From NCBI GenBank assembly GCA_965220235.1, contig OZ244815.1, positions 1,488,001 through 1,552,000 of the forward strand: a stretch of DNA of 64,000 nt. Reading direction: 5' to 3'. The notes under the pieces are model-generated. The model was not told the DNA's origin, searched no databases, and was given only the letters and a program-made list of their open reading frames with translations. This stretch comes from Bin55 sp965220235. Lineage in GTDB: Bacteria > Pseudomonadota > Gammaproteobacteria > Pseudomonadales > Azotimanducaceae. Below, piece after piece: positions 55,050-63,954 of this stretch; the stretch's first letter is position 1, and the number at the start of each line of letters is the position of its first letter. A program made the position numbers and the translations under genes.

Positions 55050-56339
55050 ATGAAAAACCTTCGATGGTTCATTATCGGGTTAGTTGCGCTGGCGACGGTA
55101 ATCAACTATGTAGACCGTACAGCGCTAGCAATCATGTGGCCGGAAATCTCAGAAGATCTGGGTTTGGACACAACCCAATACGCGCTGATCGTATCGTTCT
55201 TTATGGTCGGTTACGCGATCGGCCAGTCCTTGTTCGGCAAGATATTTGACAAGATCGGTACACGATTCGGCTTCGTACTTGCCATTTCGGTGTGGTCCGT
55301 CTCCATCATGCTTCATGCCGTTGCTCGAAACGTGCTCTCGTTCAGTATTTTTCGTTTTATGCTCGGGGTCAGCGAAGCAGGAAATTGGCCGGGTGCTACG
55401 AAAAACAATGCGGAGTGGTTCCCCATCAAAGAGCGTGCGTTGGCGCAAGGCGTCTTCAACGCGGGTGCATCGCTTGGTGCGGTAATCTCCGCTCCGCTCA
55501 TCGCATGGTTGTACATCCTGTTCGGATGGCAGAGTACCTTCGTGCTAATCGGACTGGTTGGTTTTGTCTGGATCATTCCATGGTGGATCTTGTACAAGGC
55601 GCCGCCGGATTCACATCCTTGGCTCAGCGAGGAAGAACGGCAGTACATACTGACAGGTCAAAAACCTGAAGAAGACGACGAAACTGATGATTCGGCTGAA
55701 TTGCTGGCACCAGGATTCTGGGATTTCCTACTTCATCAGCGTCGTAGTTGGTCGGTCATCTTGTCACGTTTCTTCCTGGATCCGGTGTGGTGGCTCTTCG
55801 TGACCTGGCTACCGTTGTATCTCGCGGCACAATTCAATTTCGATATCAAGCAAATCGGACTATTTGCGTGGGTTCCGTATGCTGGGGCTGCCGCCGGAAG
55901 CTTGTTTGGCGGTTGGTTAGCGAAGTACCTATTCGCCAAGCACTGGACGGTTAACCGCACGAGGAAATTCACTATCACGCTAGGCGGCGTGATTATGTTT
56001 CCGACGCTCATCGCGACGGCATATGCCTCCGTCCCAATCATCGCGGTGTTGTTGATCGCCGTGATTCTCTTCGGATTTCAGCTGTCCATGGGGAATATAC
56101 AGACATTGCCAAGTGACTATTACTCTGGAAAGTCGGTCGGAACATTGGCTGGAATCGGTGGAACTGCCGCGGTTCTTGGCGTGCTGATCACGACGAATAT
56201 CGTGCCGGTCATTACGGCAGAGAGCTATGCTCCTTTCTTCATATTAGGCGCGTGTTTGGTTCCTCTGGCGATCGGATCTGTATGGTTTTTTGGTGGTCAT
56301 ATTGAGCAAGTTAAACAGACTTCACCAAAGGATCCCTGA
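55050..56339 (+). CDS. MFS transporter, hexuronate (ExuT/ACS) type
   Basis: 429 residues, 12 predicted helices. ACS-family marks are seen: NYVDRTALAIMWPEISEDLGL, GKIFDKIGTRFGF, GVSEAGNWPGATKNNAEWFPIKERALAQGVFNAGASLGAVISAPLIAW and the central acidic loop. ATG 55050 is chosen, seven bases after the cupin stop. It should carry the monouronate or DEH across the inner membrane. The reductase, KDG kinase and aldolase of the pathway are not in the window. Confidence 0.87.
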   Translation: MKNLRWFIIGLVALATVINYVDRTALAIMWPEISEDLGLDTTQYALIVSFFMVGYAIGQSLFGKIFDKIGTRFGFVLAISVWSVSIMLHAVARNVLSFSIFRFMLGVSEAGNWPGATKNNAEWFPIKERALAQGVFNAGASLGAVISAPLIAWLYILFGWQSTFVLIGLVGFVWIIPWWILYKAPPDSHPWLSEEERQYILTGQKPEEDDETDDSAELLAPGFWDFLLHQRRSWSVILSRFFLDPVWWLFVTWLPLYLAAQFNFDIKQIGLFAWVPYAGAAAGSLFGGWLAKYLFAKHWTVNRTRKFTITLGGVIMFPTLIATAYASVPIIAVLLIAVILFGFQLSMGNIQTLPSDYYSGKSVGTLAGIGGTAAVLGVLITTNIVPVITAESYAPFFILGACLVPLAIGSVWFFGGHIEQVKQTSPKDP

Positions 56340-56362
56340 TAGACAAATTGAGGAGTCGGCTT

Positions 56363-56797
56363 CTACTCATTGGATTCTTCCCAGGGATTTATGAGGTCGA
56401 TGCCAATTCCCATAAAGTCTCGGACGTTACGCGTTACTAACCGGAGATCTCTTGACTTCGCGATTGCCGCTATTTGGCAATCGGGGAATCCGATCGGTCT
56501 ACCGTCAGTGCGTCGTAGCGCAAAGATCTCGGCGAAAACGACGGCGGCTGCGCTATCGAAAGGTAACACCCGACCAGCAGAATCATCAGTAATCATGGCA
56601 TCGATCGCGGCAACAAGAAGGTTGCGTCGGATGCCACTCGGAAGAATGGCCGCACCTCGTCGTAACTCAGCCTCACCGACAGAGCTAAAGTAGATCAGGT
56701 TAATATCCGTGCGATTGAACCAATCCATAACGCGCGGTTCCGGGGTGGGTTGGATAAGCTCCGAAACTAGATTCGTATCGACTAAGTACGCCGGCAC
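56363..56797 (-). CDS. fitB: PIN-domain toxin, FitB/VapC type
   Basis: 144 residues. The PIN acids are D7 (LVDTNLVSEL), E43 (SSVGEAELRRG), D104-105 region (GFPDCQIAAIA) and the D near LRLVTRNVRDF. RRTDGRPIGFPD is typical of FitB. It starts three bases after its antitoxin and is transcribed leftward. Confidence 0.87.
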   Translation of the reverse strand: MPAYLVDTNLVSELIQPTPEPRVMDWFNRTDINLIYFSSVGEAELRRGAAILPSGIRRNLLVAAIDAMITDDSAGRVLPFDSAAAVVFAEIFALRRTDGRPIGFPDCQIAAIAKSRDLRLVTRNVRDFMGIGIDLINPWEESNE

Positions 56798-56800
56798 AAC

Positions 56801-57043
56801 TTAGTCAAAGCGTGGTGGTTCAGGCATTGGTTCGCGCTCCGGGAGGTCAAGATCGAACCCTCCGAAAACAGCAAATCGACGATGAATTGAATCACCAAGC
56901 TTTACTCTGTTTTCTGGTTTGCTGATTGCTGTCTTTAGTATCTGCCTGGCTTCTTCTTCCATTGATCGTCCATTGTTTGCAGCTCTCACCCGCAGTGCTG
57001 TCTTAATATCATCCTCAAGGTTGCGAATCGTGATACTAGCCAT
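56801..57043 (-). CDS. fitA: FitA-type ribbon-helix-helix antitoxin
   Basis: 80 residues. ASITIRNLEDDIKTALRVRAANNGRSMEEEARQILK is the classic FitA ribbon-helix-helix; the C-terminal tail (about 45-80) would bind the toxin. A perfect 12-base palindrome starts two bases upstream of the ATG and is a likely autoregulatory operator. Confidence 0.87.
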   Translation of the reverse strand: MASITIRNLEDDIKTALRVRAANNGRSMEEEARQILKTAISKPENRVKLGDSIHRRFAVFGGFDLDLPEREPMPEPPRFD

Positions 57044-57045
57044 TC

Positions 57046-57057
57046 CGGTAATTACCG
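57046..57057 (-). promoter_or_regulatory. Perfect palindrome at fitA start, candidate operator
   Basis: CGGTAATTACCG, a 12-base perfect palindrome immediately before the fitA ATG, covering the ribosome-binding region. FitAB-type complexes bind inverted repeats in their own promoter, so binding here would block transcription or translation start. Confidence 0.55.
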
Positions 57058-57294
57058 TATTTTGATTCTTTTGCTGTCATCTTAAGCACTGAAATCACGA
57101 TCATTTGCGGTTTTCTTTCATGTTGAGTGTTTTTCTGTTGCTTAACTTGGAATTCGCCTGACGCATCTATGAACTTTGTGTACGACCGCCTTCTCTCGAT
57201 CGAGGACGTATGTGTTCTGCCGAATTCCCGAAAGAATACGGAACTGAATCACACGTAATTGCGTAATCCCTCCATAGATTGAAGGTCTATTCGG

Positions 57295-58512
57295 TTAAAC
57301 CAGCTGTGACAGGAAAGATCTCACCGGGACGATCATCGGACGATCGATGAACACGCAATCTGCATCAAGGAAATCCGCGTCAAACGCCACTTGCACTGCA
57401 TAAGGTACAGCCAGTTTCTTTTTAAAATAAACAAGGTGCGGACTTAAGCTTGAACGCCTGCTAGATTTCACCTCAACCAAAATCCACGGATTCCCATCTC
57501 GTACCACAAGGAAATCGACTTCACGTTTTTCTTTATCCCTGAGGAAGTGCAGCGCGAACGAACCACGCCCGATTTCTGTCCAGAATTGCGTTGCTTTCAA
57601 TAGCGCACAGGCAACAAGGTTTTCATTGCGAGCGCCAATATCGTTGACCTGCGACCAATCCCAAAGGTAGAACTTTGGTTCCTTTCGGAGGGCTCGGTTG
57701 AGATTCGTGAACCAAGGTGTGACGGCGAAGCAATAGAACAGCGATTTCAGAATATCGATCCAGCGCCGAATTGAGTCAACGGAGCACCTAATCTGCCTGG
57801 ACAAATTTGAATAGTTCGTAAGACTGCCTACTTGGCGTTCGATCAGTAGAGCGAGAGCTTCAACTTGACTGAGTTCATGCACACGCGTCAGATCACGGAT
57901 TTCCTCTCGTAATAGCTCGTCGTGCCGGGTTGAGCTCCATTGATTGTGGAACGTAGCTTCCGCTTTGAGGAACGGCTCAGGGAATCCGCCGAATCTGCGT
58001 AGCGCATCCCACTGGTCTTCCGGTATTTCACGTGGTCCTTCATGAATGAGTTTCGTTGTTTCCGTTTGGCGTCGAACCAGTTCAGCAACTGATATTGGAT
58101 GCAATGTGAAAGGGAAATATCGACCTCTCAGACTGTCGCCACCATGACTGAAGTGCGTGAGCATCCCGCTACCGGTAACGAGTAATCTGAGTTCAGGGTA
58201 TGTGTCATAAATGCTCTTGAGGAAATCACGCCAGGTGAACTGTTTATGGAGTTCGTCTATCGCACAAACCGTCGTCATCGCTTGGGCGTCGTCGAGTAGA
58301 AGTACGTCGCGAAATGCCGACAGATTCTGCAGCGCGTTCAATCGGTCCTCAACGTTATCCCAGTTTAAATGTTGTGATCTCTGAGATTGCGCTATTACGC
58401 TATGAGCAACGGTCGTCTTGCCGACCTGTTGAGGTCCAGAAAGAAACGCCATTTGTCGATATTGGGATAGATGGCGACGCAGTTGGTCGGTGATGCATCG
58501 CTTTATGACCAA
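57295..58512 (-). CDS. AAA-type ATPase with DUF4143 nuclease-like domain
   Basis: 405 residues. Walker A is GPQQVGKTT (residues about 26-34), Walker B is DVLLLDDAQ, and LLVTGSGML is sensor 1. The C-terminal DUF4143 has a winged-helix region (GSLTNYSNLSRQIRCSVDSIRRWIDILKSLF) and an end with KREVDFLVVRDGNPWILVEVKSS, a PD-(D/E)XK-like pattern. These proteins are common, often called DUF4143 ATPases; their role is unclear. A 26-base near-perfect palindrome lies about 14 bases upstream of the start. Confidence 0.85.
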   Translation of the reverse strand: MVIKRCITDQLRRHLSQYRQMAFLSGPQQVGKTTVAHSVIAQSQRSQHLNWDNVEDRLNALQNLSAFRDVLLLDDAQAMTTVCAIDELHKQFTWRDFLKSIYDTYPELRLLVTGSGMLTHFSHGGDSLRGRYFPFTLHPISVAELVRRQTETTKLIHEGPREIPEDQWDALRRFGGFPEPFLKAEATFHNQWSSTRHDELLREEIRDLTRVHELSQVEALALLIERQVGSLTNYSNLSRQIRCSVDSIRRWIDILKSLFYCFAVTPWFTNLNRALRKEPKFYLWDWSQVNDIGARNENLVACALLKATQFWTEIGRGSFALHFLRDKEKREVDFLVVRDGNPWILVEVKSSRRSSLSPHLVYFKKKLAVPYAVQVAFDADFLDADCVFIDRPMIVPVRSFLSQLV

Positions 58513-58525
58513 ACTAAATAGTTAT

Positions 58526-58551
58526 CGTAAAATGGTCGCGACTATTTTACG
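58526..58551 (-). promoter_or_regulatory. 26-bp near-perfect palindrome upstream of DUF4143 ATPase gene
   Basis: Arms CGTAAAAT (58526-58533) and ATTTTACG (58544-58551) surround the palindrome GTCGCGAC, with one mismatched pair (G/T) between. A related half-site, AGTAAAATGTCC, follows at about 58560. The position just before the ATPase start suggests an operator, perhaps bound by the ATPase's own winged-helix region. Confidence 0.6.
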
Positions 58552-58578
58552 AATGATATAGTAAAATGTCCAGTGCAA

Positions 58579-59331
58579 TTAAAGAGCGTGAAAACGGTGG
58601 TTGAATGATCGACTTACCCGCAATTCGTCATTAGTGCCTGATATTCGCAAGCGGAGTGAGTCGTTGCTCGTGCGACGAACGCCTTCAATAAAGCTAGCGT
58701 TTACGATGCAGCTCCGATGAATTTGCCAGAATTCGTTCTCATCTAATTGAGCCCGCAAATCCTTCAGTGTAATGCCGAGCACATATTCGTTGTGGGCGTC
58801 GTATGCGATCGTGTACTTTGCCTCAGCCTTGAAGTACCTGATTTCCCGGACATCAACCAACTTCGTTTCGCCTTGGTGCTTGACTGGAATACGAGTGAGC
58901 GCGGGTGTCTGTTTGAGTTTTTCGATCTCTTCACGAACAGATGCGATTGCGAGCGTGGTACGTGATGTTGCAAGCTTAGTCTTAAGACGTTTTACGGTCT
59001 CACGCAATCGTGCTTCGGATATGGGCTTAAGTATGTAGTCGCAGGCGTTCTTCTCGAAGGCAGCCACCGCGTATTGGTCGTAGGCAGTAACGAATACGAT
59101 CATGCTCGTTCCAGAGGCGAACTCTTCTGCCAACGCCAACCCGTCCGGAGACGGCATACGAATGTCGAGGAATGCGATATCTGGTTGTAGCGTTTCTAGA
59201 GCATCTCTCGCTTCGGATCCGTTAGACGCCGTCGCGACGATTTGTGCTTCAGGCCAAACTCGACCTAATAAACTCGCCAGTTGATCCCGTAGGAGTGGTT
59301 CATCGTCCGCGACCAGTACGGTTGGCTTCAC
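58579..59331 (-). CDS. LytTR-family response regulator
   Basis: 250 residues: receiver domain (VADDEPLL, phosphoacceptor D56 in FLDIRMP, VTAYDQYA, LKPI) and a C-terminal LytTR DNA-binding domain (about 145-248; IRYFKAEAKYTIAYDA, FWQIHRSCIVNASFI). It overlaps the sensor kinase gene by four bases and is last in a four-gene minus-strand operon. Confidence 0.9.
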   Translation of the reverse strand: MKPTVLVADDEPLLRDQLASLLGRVWPEAQIVATASNGSEARDALETLQPDIAFLDIRMPSPDGLALAEEFASGTSMIVFVTAYDQYAVAAFEKNACDYILKPISEARLRETVKRLKTKLATSRTTLAIASVREEIEKLKQTPALTRIPVKHQGETKLVDVREIRYFKAEAKYTIAYDAHNEYVLGITLKDLRAQLDENEFWQIHRSCIVNASFIEGVRRTSNDSLRLRISGTNDELRVSRSFNHRFHAL

Positions 59332-60365
59332 GCCTTCGCTTCTTCGAGTGGTAATTCAAGGGTGACCCTGAATCTGTCCATCGTTGTGCGGTCGATTTGT
59401 AACTGCGCGGTTTCGCCATACACTGCGTTCAGGCGTTCTCTCACATTGGCGATACCCATGCCACCACCTTCTTCCGCTTGGATATGGGGATTCCGGGTGT
59501 TATTAACGTCAATCAGCAACGCGCCGTCGTTTCGAGCGATTTGGACCTCGATTTTGCCGGGATCTGCAGATGGTTCGATCCCGTGCTTGATCGCGTTTTC
59601 TACCAATGGTTGGACAAGAAATGGCGGCAGTTGAAAATTGTGAAGTCCATCCTCGACTTCAATCCTAAACGTGAGGCGGTCGCCTATCCTCGTTTTCTGA
59701 ACGTCGAGATAGTTCGAAATCAATTGGATTTCCATCCCAATTGAGCCAGTGCTAGTACGAGAGTAGTCTAGCGAAGTTCTGAATAGATCTGTTAGTGACT
59801 CGAGCAACTTACGGGCTTTCGATGGCTCACTTTCCACCAGCGCCTGCACGTTCGCAAGTGTATTGAACAGAAAATGTGGTTCGATTTGCGCTTGTAACGT
59901 ACGTAGTTGCGTGATCGCGAGTTCGCGCTCGCGCACGAGCTCTTTCTGACGAGCAGCATCTCGTTCAGCTTCAAGATCACGGGTGTATCCCATAAGGAGA
60001 ATCACAAAACCGGCAACAATGCACGCGATTCCACCTATCACGACACCAATAGGATTAGTTCGAAAAAAGAAGAAGGGGTCGAAAGCACCGAGAGTTCCGC
60101 CGAGTAGCAACCCTAGGGCCAGGCTAATGACACCAGTGATCACGGTAACCCACTCTCGACTCCATGACTCGGGTCGATGTTTATGCGCCCAGAGCTGAAG
60201 CGACATACAGGTCATACCAATCGAATAGCTCGCGACGAAGTTTCCCCAAATATCCCCATTCAAGAAGGTCAACACGGTCGCAACGAGCGTGCAGAACACG
60301 ATTGTGACTGTGATGATCCATGCCTTCGCATATCTGCGGACATGTTGGAGGAACGACTCGAACAC
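59328..60365 (-). CDS. LytS/YehU-type sensor histidine kinase
   Basis: 345 residues. Four membrane helices fill residues about 13-127, followed by a coiled linker and the His_kinase domain with the phosphoacceptor H164 in QIEPHFLFNTLANVQAL. The HATPase part has VQPLVENAIKHGIEP (N box) and GGGMGIANVRERL (G box). No separate sensing domain; the membrane part probably senses. GTG 60365 overlaps the carotenoid oxygenase stop by one base. Confidence 0.9.
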   Translation of the reverse strand: MFESFLQHVRRYAKAWIITVTIVFCTLVATVLTFLNGDIWGNFVASYSIGMTCMSLQLWAHKHRPESWSREWVTVITGVISLALGLLLGGTLGAFDPFFFFRTNPIGVVIGGIACIVAGFVILLMGYTRDLEAERDAARQKELVRERELAITQLRTLQAQIEPHFLFNTLANVQALVESEPSKARKLLESLTDLFRTSLDYSRTSTGSIGMEIQLISNYLDVQKTRIGDRLTFRIEVEDGLHNFQLPPFLVQPLVENAIKHGIEPSADPGKIEVQIARNDGALLIDVNNTRNPHIQAEEGGGMGIANVRERLNAVYGETAQLQIDRTTMDRFRVTLELPLEEAKA

Positions 60366-61897
60366 TAGCTCTCAGATACGAATTGCCCATGCAATCCGAG
60401 GGGCATCAGTCGTGTCAGCGTCGCTCGTGCGAGAAGTTCTGGCGCCGCACGGCCGATTTTGAAAACGTTTAGGTGAGTCTCTTCGGTGATATAGTCCAGC
60501 GACGTTCCAAGCAACCAGCCATCCGTTTCACGATTACCGTTCGGATTCGGAATGAACAAATGCTCTTCCGGAATCTCTTGATCGGGGTACGTGAATCCAT
60601 TGACTGCTCCAGACGATGTGTTTACCCGTACGACGCTGTTTAGCAGTCCGAACTTCAACGCGGGAGATTGCGAGTTACTTCCGAGCATCGTCACCCATTC
60701 GTGTCGCATGGTCGACCGTCGTTGGTCGATCCGAGGAAACTCGCAAGCGAGCAGATCGTTATCAAATGGTTCTACTCCACCTTTACGTGTGCGTGTGTCT
60801 ATTCGAAACTGGACGAGATCTGAAAGGGACAGATTGGTCGGAGGATCACCTCGCATAACATTCTTGAATGCGTCGTACATCAAACTTGGATCGTCATAAC
60901 GCATCCCTTCGAACCGAATCACACCGTCGCGATCTTCCCAGGCGTTTGAGTAGTGAAAGTACCAGTTTGCTGCGAGTTCAACGACGAAGTTGTCACTTGG
61001 GTTGTTCTTATTCATGATCAGTACGTCGAGGCTCCGCTCGGGATGCCATACATGCGCATCCAAGAACGAGTGTTCAACATCTGGATCCGGTTCGTAGTGA
61101 AACGGCGGAAGAGGTAGAACAAGGTGTTTTTCTGTAACTACAAAATCATGAGGGATCGTCATTGGAGTTCGTGGAATGACGGTGATCGTCGGTTCTTTTT
61201 TCCCTGGATCTAAACGCCAGATCACTAATGCGCCTAAGTGACTCACGTAACCGAAATTCCACAACGTACCCTTCGGTTCCACACGCGGGTGCGCCGAGAA
61301 CGGCAAACCAGAAGACTCCGTAGAGAGTTCGACGATTCCTTTCGTTGACAGGGAATCGATTTCCATACGCCAGGCGGAACCACCTTCCCATAACGCCCAT
61401 ATCTCATCGTCTCTGGGTAGCACGCTGATGTTGCCAACGTTCAAGGAGTCTGGACTGGAGATGCTCACTGAATCATCGCCCATCGTGCCAAACCCGACAA
61501 GAGATAGTTCGTTTTGTGCTTCATCATGAAGGTACTTGTCAGTATGAACCAACCTCGCGCGGTGAGTTACCTCTCCGTTCGGTCCGATGGACCACTTCTG
61601 GACGAGACCGTCGCCGTCAAACCAGTGTTGATAGCGTCGTCCATCTCGTTCCATGCGACCGGGTCCGTTTCGATATAAGGCTCCGACTAAGTCGGTAGGC
61701 CAGTTGCCTTCAACTTGACACTGAGTCGTACCGGTATCCTCATCCTGGACACCCGTGTAGAGTTTCAACCAAGGTCGCTTCAGTAGGTTCTTGTGGAAGC
61801 TGTCGTAGGTCGAGTCTTGTGGCGCCGCGCGCATCGGTAGCATCAGGCTACCGAGTGTGCCGGTCAAACCTAGCGCTAGCTCGCGACGATTCAGCAT
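60365..61897 (-). CDS. Carotenoid cleavage oxygenase family protein
   Basis: 510 residues of the RPE65/carotenoid oxygenase family, which split conjugated double bases in carotenoids or stilbenes with Fe(II). Iron ligands appear as four His: FSAHPRVEP, MTIPHDFVVTEKHL, WYFHYSNAWE and LGLHGQFV at the C-terminus. NRRELALGLTGTLGSLMLP at the N-terminus looks like an export signal, possibly Tat. It overlaps DUF2141 by one base upstream and the kinase by one base downstream. Confidence 0.87.
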   Translation of the reverse strand: MLNRRELALGLTGTLGSLMLPMRAAPQDSTYDSFHKNLLKRPWLKLYTGVQDEDTGTTQCQVEGNWPTDLVGALYRNGPGRMERDGRRYQHWFDGDGLVQKWSIGPNGEVTHRARLVHTDKYLHDEAQNELSLVGFGTMGDDSVSISSPDSLNVGNISVLPRDDEIWALWEGGSAWRMEIDSLSTKGIVELSTESSGLPFSAHPRVEPKGTLWNFGYVSHLGALVIWRLDPGKKEPTITVIPRTPMTIPHDFVVTEKHLVLPLPPFHYEPDPDVEHSFLDAHVWHPERSLDVLIMNKNNPSDNFVVELAANWYFHYSNAWEDRDGVIRFEGMRYDDPSLMYDAFKNVMRGDPPTNLSLSDLVQFRIDTRTRKGGVEPFDNDLLACEFPRIDQRRSTMRHEWVTMLGSNSQSPALKFGLLNSVVRVNTSSGAVNGFTYPDQEIPEEHLFIPNPNGNRETDGWLLGTSLDYITEETHLNVFKIGRAAPELLARATLTRLMPLGLHGQFVSES

Positions 61898-62307
61898 TAG
61901 TCTTTAAGGCTAAATTCCGTTGTGAAAGGCTCGGAACCGACATCGAAGGTCATTCTTTTCCACTTCGGCGGTCCAAATCGAGCAGGGGCGTCGTTTGAGA
62001 CTCCCCATGGTTCCTTCGGCATACGAAGCGCGTTGTAGTCCATTTGCTCGTTGCCGTTCAGATCATGGTATACGCTTACCGCATAGGTGCCTTCCGGGAT
62101 TTCGACGGTGACCGATGTCACATCAGATTCAGCGGGGGCAGTGAGCGCGCGGAGCGGCTCTCCGTCCGGCCAGTTCTCTTCATTAGCGAATATCGCAATA
62201 TAGATCGTGCCGGAGCCTTCTTTGACGTTCTTAATCTTGATCGTCAGCTCTGCAGTGAGTGAACTCGATGCCATGAGCATTGCGAGGATAAAGGCGGAGG
62301 TTTTCAA
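61897..62307 (-). CDS. DUF2141 periplasmic protein
   Basis: 136 residues with a signal peptide (about 1-19, ending LTAE). The DUF2141 pattern is clear: GTIYIAIFANEENWP, VEIPEGTYAVSVYHDLNGNEQMDYN, MPKEPWGVSNDAPARFGPPKW and an F-x-V end. It is a small beta-sandwich of unknown function that often neighbours carotenoid genes. It is the first gene of the operon; its stop (TAATG) overlaps the oxygenase start. Confidence 0.85.
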   Translation of the reverse strand: MKTSAFILAMLMASSSLTAELTIKIKNVKEGSGTIYIAIFANEENWPDGEPLRALTAPAESDVTSVTVEIPEGTYAVSVYHDLNGNEQMDYNALRMPKEPWGVSNDAPARFGPPKWKRMTFDVGSEPFTTEFSLKD

Positions 62308-62483
62308 GAAGTATGTCTCGTATGAAAGTTTGTGATGGCGATTATGGTGCGAATTCTGAAATTAATGCGCTGAATCCGATGAAACGCGGAAACTAGGGCA
62401 TGAAATGGATATGGCGAGTCTGATCGGTGGTCTAAGTTCAGCATGATTAACGTGTCTTGCACTGAACTCCTAACACGAGCCAA

Positions 62484-63698
62484 TTGCGAGTGGTCGGCGC
62501 GAACGCCGCACTTAGCATGACGAAATTTCGGTTGTGGCCGTGCAAAGACATCGATTTTTCCTGGTCCGATGTTGTTTTTGCCCTATGGAATTGCTTATAT
62601 GAGAGCAAGTCTCATACAGACCGAAAGGGTTTACTCGATCCTGCGCACGACTCGGTAATTTGCATGTCGGTTCGTTCAGCCTTTGATCTATATCTGGCAT
62701 CAAGAGGTTTGGGACGCGGAGACGAATGTCTATTCGTAGGAGTCAACGTGCCCGATATGTTTCGTATTGCAGAGACTCACGGTGTGCGCGTTGTTGGTGT
62801 GGACATTGATCCGCTTACGACCGAAGTAGACCTCTCCCAACTTCGGGAGAGAATCACTCAAAACACGCGATGTATAGTCGTACCACACCTATTCGGGTAT
62901 CGGTACTGCATTGATGAGGTCATCGAGCTAGCAAATACTGATGACATCGATGTGATTGAGGATTGTGCTCAGGCATTTGCCGGGACGAGTTGGTCCGGCA
63001 GTGAGCGCGCTACGCTGTCGTTATTTTCTTTCGGACCAATGAAGACTGCTACGGCATTACAAGGAGGTATCGCGATCGTTAGAGATTCAACCCTGTTCGA
63101 ATCGATGAGTCGTGTACTAGGTTCGTACCCCGCGCAACCGACATGGCGATATTTCATCCGAATCCTTCGATTTTCTGCAATGAAAATAGCGACAAGCCCC
63201 ACGATCTACGGCATGGTCGTTCAAACCATGAGACTATTTCGGATTGATCACGAAGCGGTGATTCATGCTTCGACCAAATCGGCGAAAGGATCTAGCTTTG
63301 AACTGTGGTTGCGGATGAGACCGTGTAATGCACTCGTTCGAGTCATTAGACATCAAGCCGCAAATTCCGACGACGAAATCCAGCAGCGGATATTGAAAGG
63401 AACGTACCTGACAAAATCAATTGGGGATTCCGTCCCGCTTGTATTGCGAAACGGAGAACTCAACGTGTTTTGGATGGTTCCTCTATTGGTATGCGAGCAA
63501 GAGACGTTCAAAAATGCGTTGAGACGCGAAGGATTTGATGCGCTGTCGGGGCGCTTGCGAGCGGTCGACAACGGGGAGACATCAGGCGCACTCGCTCTTG
63601 AGAGAGCAGTTATGCTGCCGTTTTCGCCGTGTATGTCCGATGCCGCAATTCGGCGACTCAGCGTTTTGGTTGTTCGCTATTTCGATGCGAGAAATTGA
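62484..63698 (+). CDS. DegT/DnrJ/EryC1-type PLP aminotransferase
   Basis: 404 residues. Family marks: VRSAFDLYLASRGLGRGDECLFVGVNVP, HLFGYRYCID, VIEDCAQAFAG (PLP-binding Asp) and SFGPMKTATALQGGIAIV (catalytic Lys). Such enzymes add amino groups to keto-sugars or act in amino-sugar and surface-glycan synthesis. TTG 62484 is the longest start; ATG 62517 (TKFRLWPCKDIDF) is as likely. The mid-section (about residues 200-290) is more diverged than usual. Confidence 0.8.
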   Translation: MRVVGANAALSMTKFRLWPCKDIDFSWSDVVFALWNCLYESKSHTDRKGLLDPAHDSVICMSVRSAFDLYLASRGLGRGDECLFVGVNVPDMFRIAETHGVRVVGVDIDPLTTEVDLSQLRERITQNTRCIVVPHLFGYRYCIDEVIELANTDDIDVIEDCAQAFAGTSWSGSERATLSLFSFGPMKTATALQGGIAIVRDSTLFESMSRVLGSYPAQPTWRYFIRILRFSAMKIATSPTIYGMVVQTMRLFRIDHEAVIHASTKSAKGSSFELWLRMRPCNALVRVIRHQAANSDDEIQQRILKGTYLTKSIGDSVPLVLRNGELNVFWMVPLLVCEQETFKNALRREGFDALSGRLRAVDNGETSGALALERAVMLPFSPCMSDAAIRRLSVLVVRYFDARN

Positions 63699-63741
63699 AT
63701 TGCTTCCGTTATTTTGACTGCTACGATTAATCGACTCTGAC

Positions 63742-63954
63742 TCAATCATCGTTGTCTCCAATCAATCGATCCGCAAGCCAACGACCAAATTCGTAGACAA
63801 GGAACGTCCCACCTAATAAGAAGACTATCGTATGACGTGCTTCTCGGAGCTCTGGATATGCCCACATAATGATGTGGTAAACAACCCATACGACGAAAAG
63901 TCCTTCTATAGCCCACTGGAAGATTACGCGAGATTTTGCTTCGTGGTTACTCAA
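63742..63954 (-). CDS. Small two-helix membrane protein
   Basis: 70 residues: a short polar N-terminus, helices at about 10-32 and 41-57 and an acidic tail (LIGDNDD). It is not related to the small membrane proteins at 6.2-7.3 and 15.4-16.2 kb. No function can be given. It is convergent with the aminotransferase gene. Confidence 0.6.
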   Translation of the reverse strand: MSNHEAKSRVIFQWAIEGLFVVWVVYHIIMWAYPELREARHTIVFLLGGTFLVYEFGRWLADRLIGDNDD

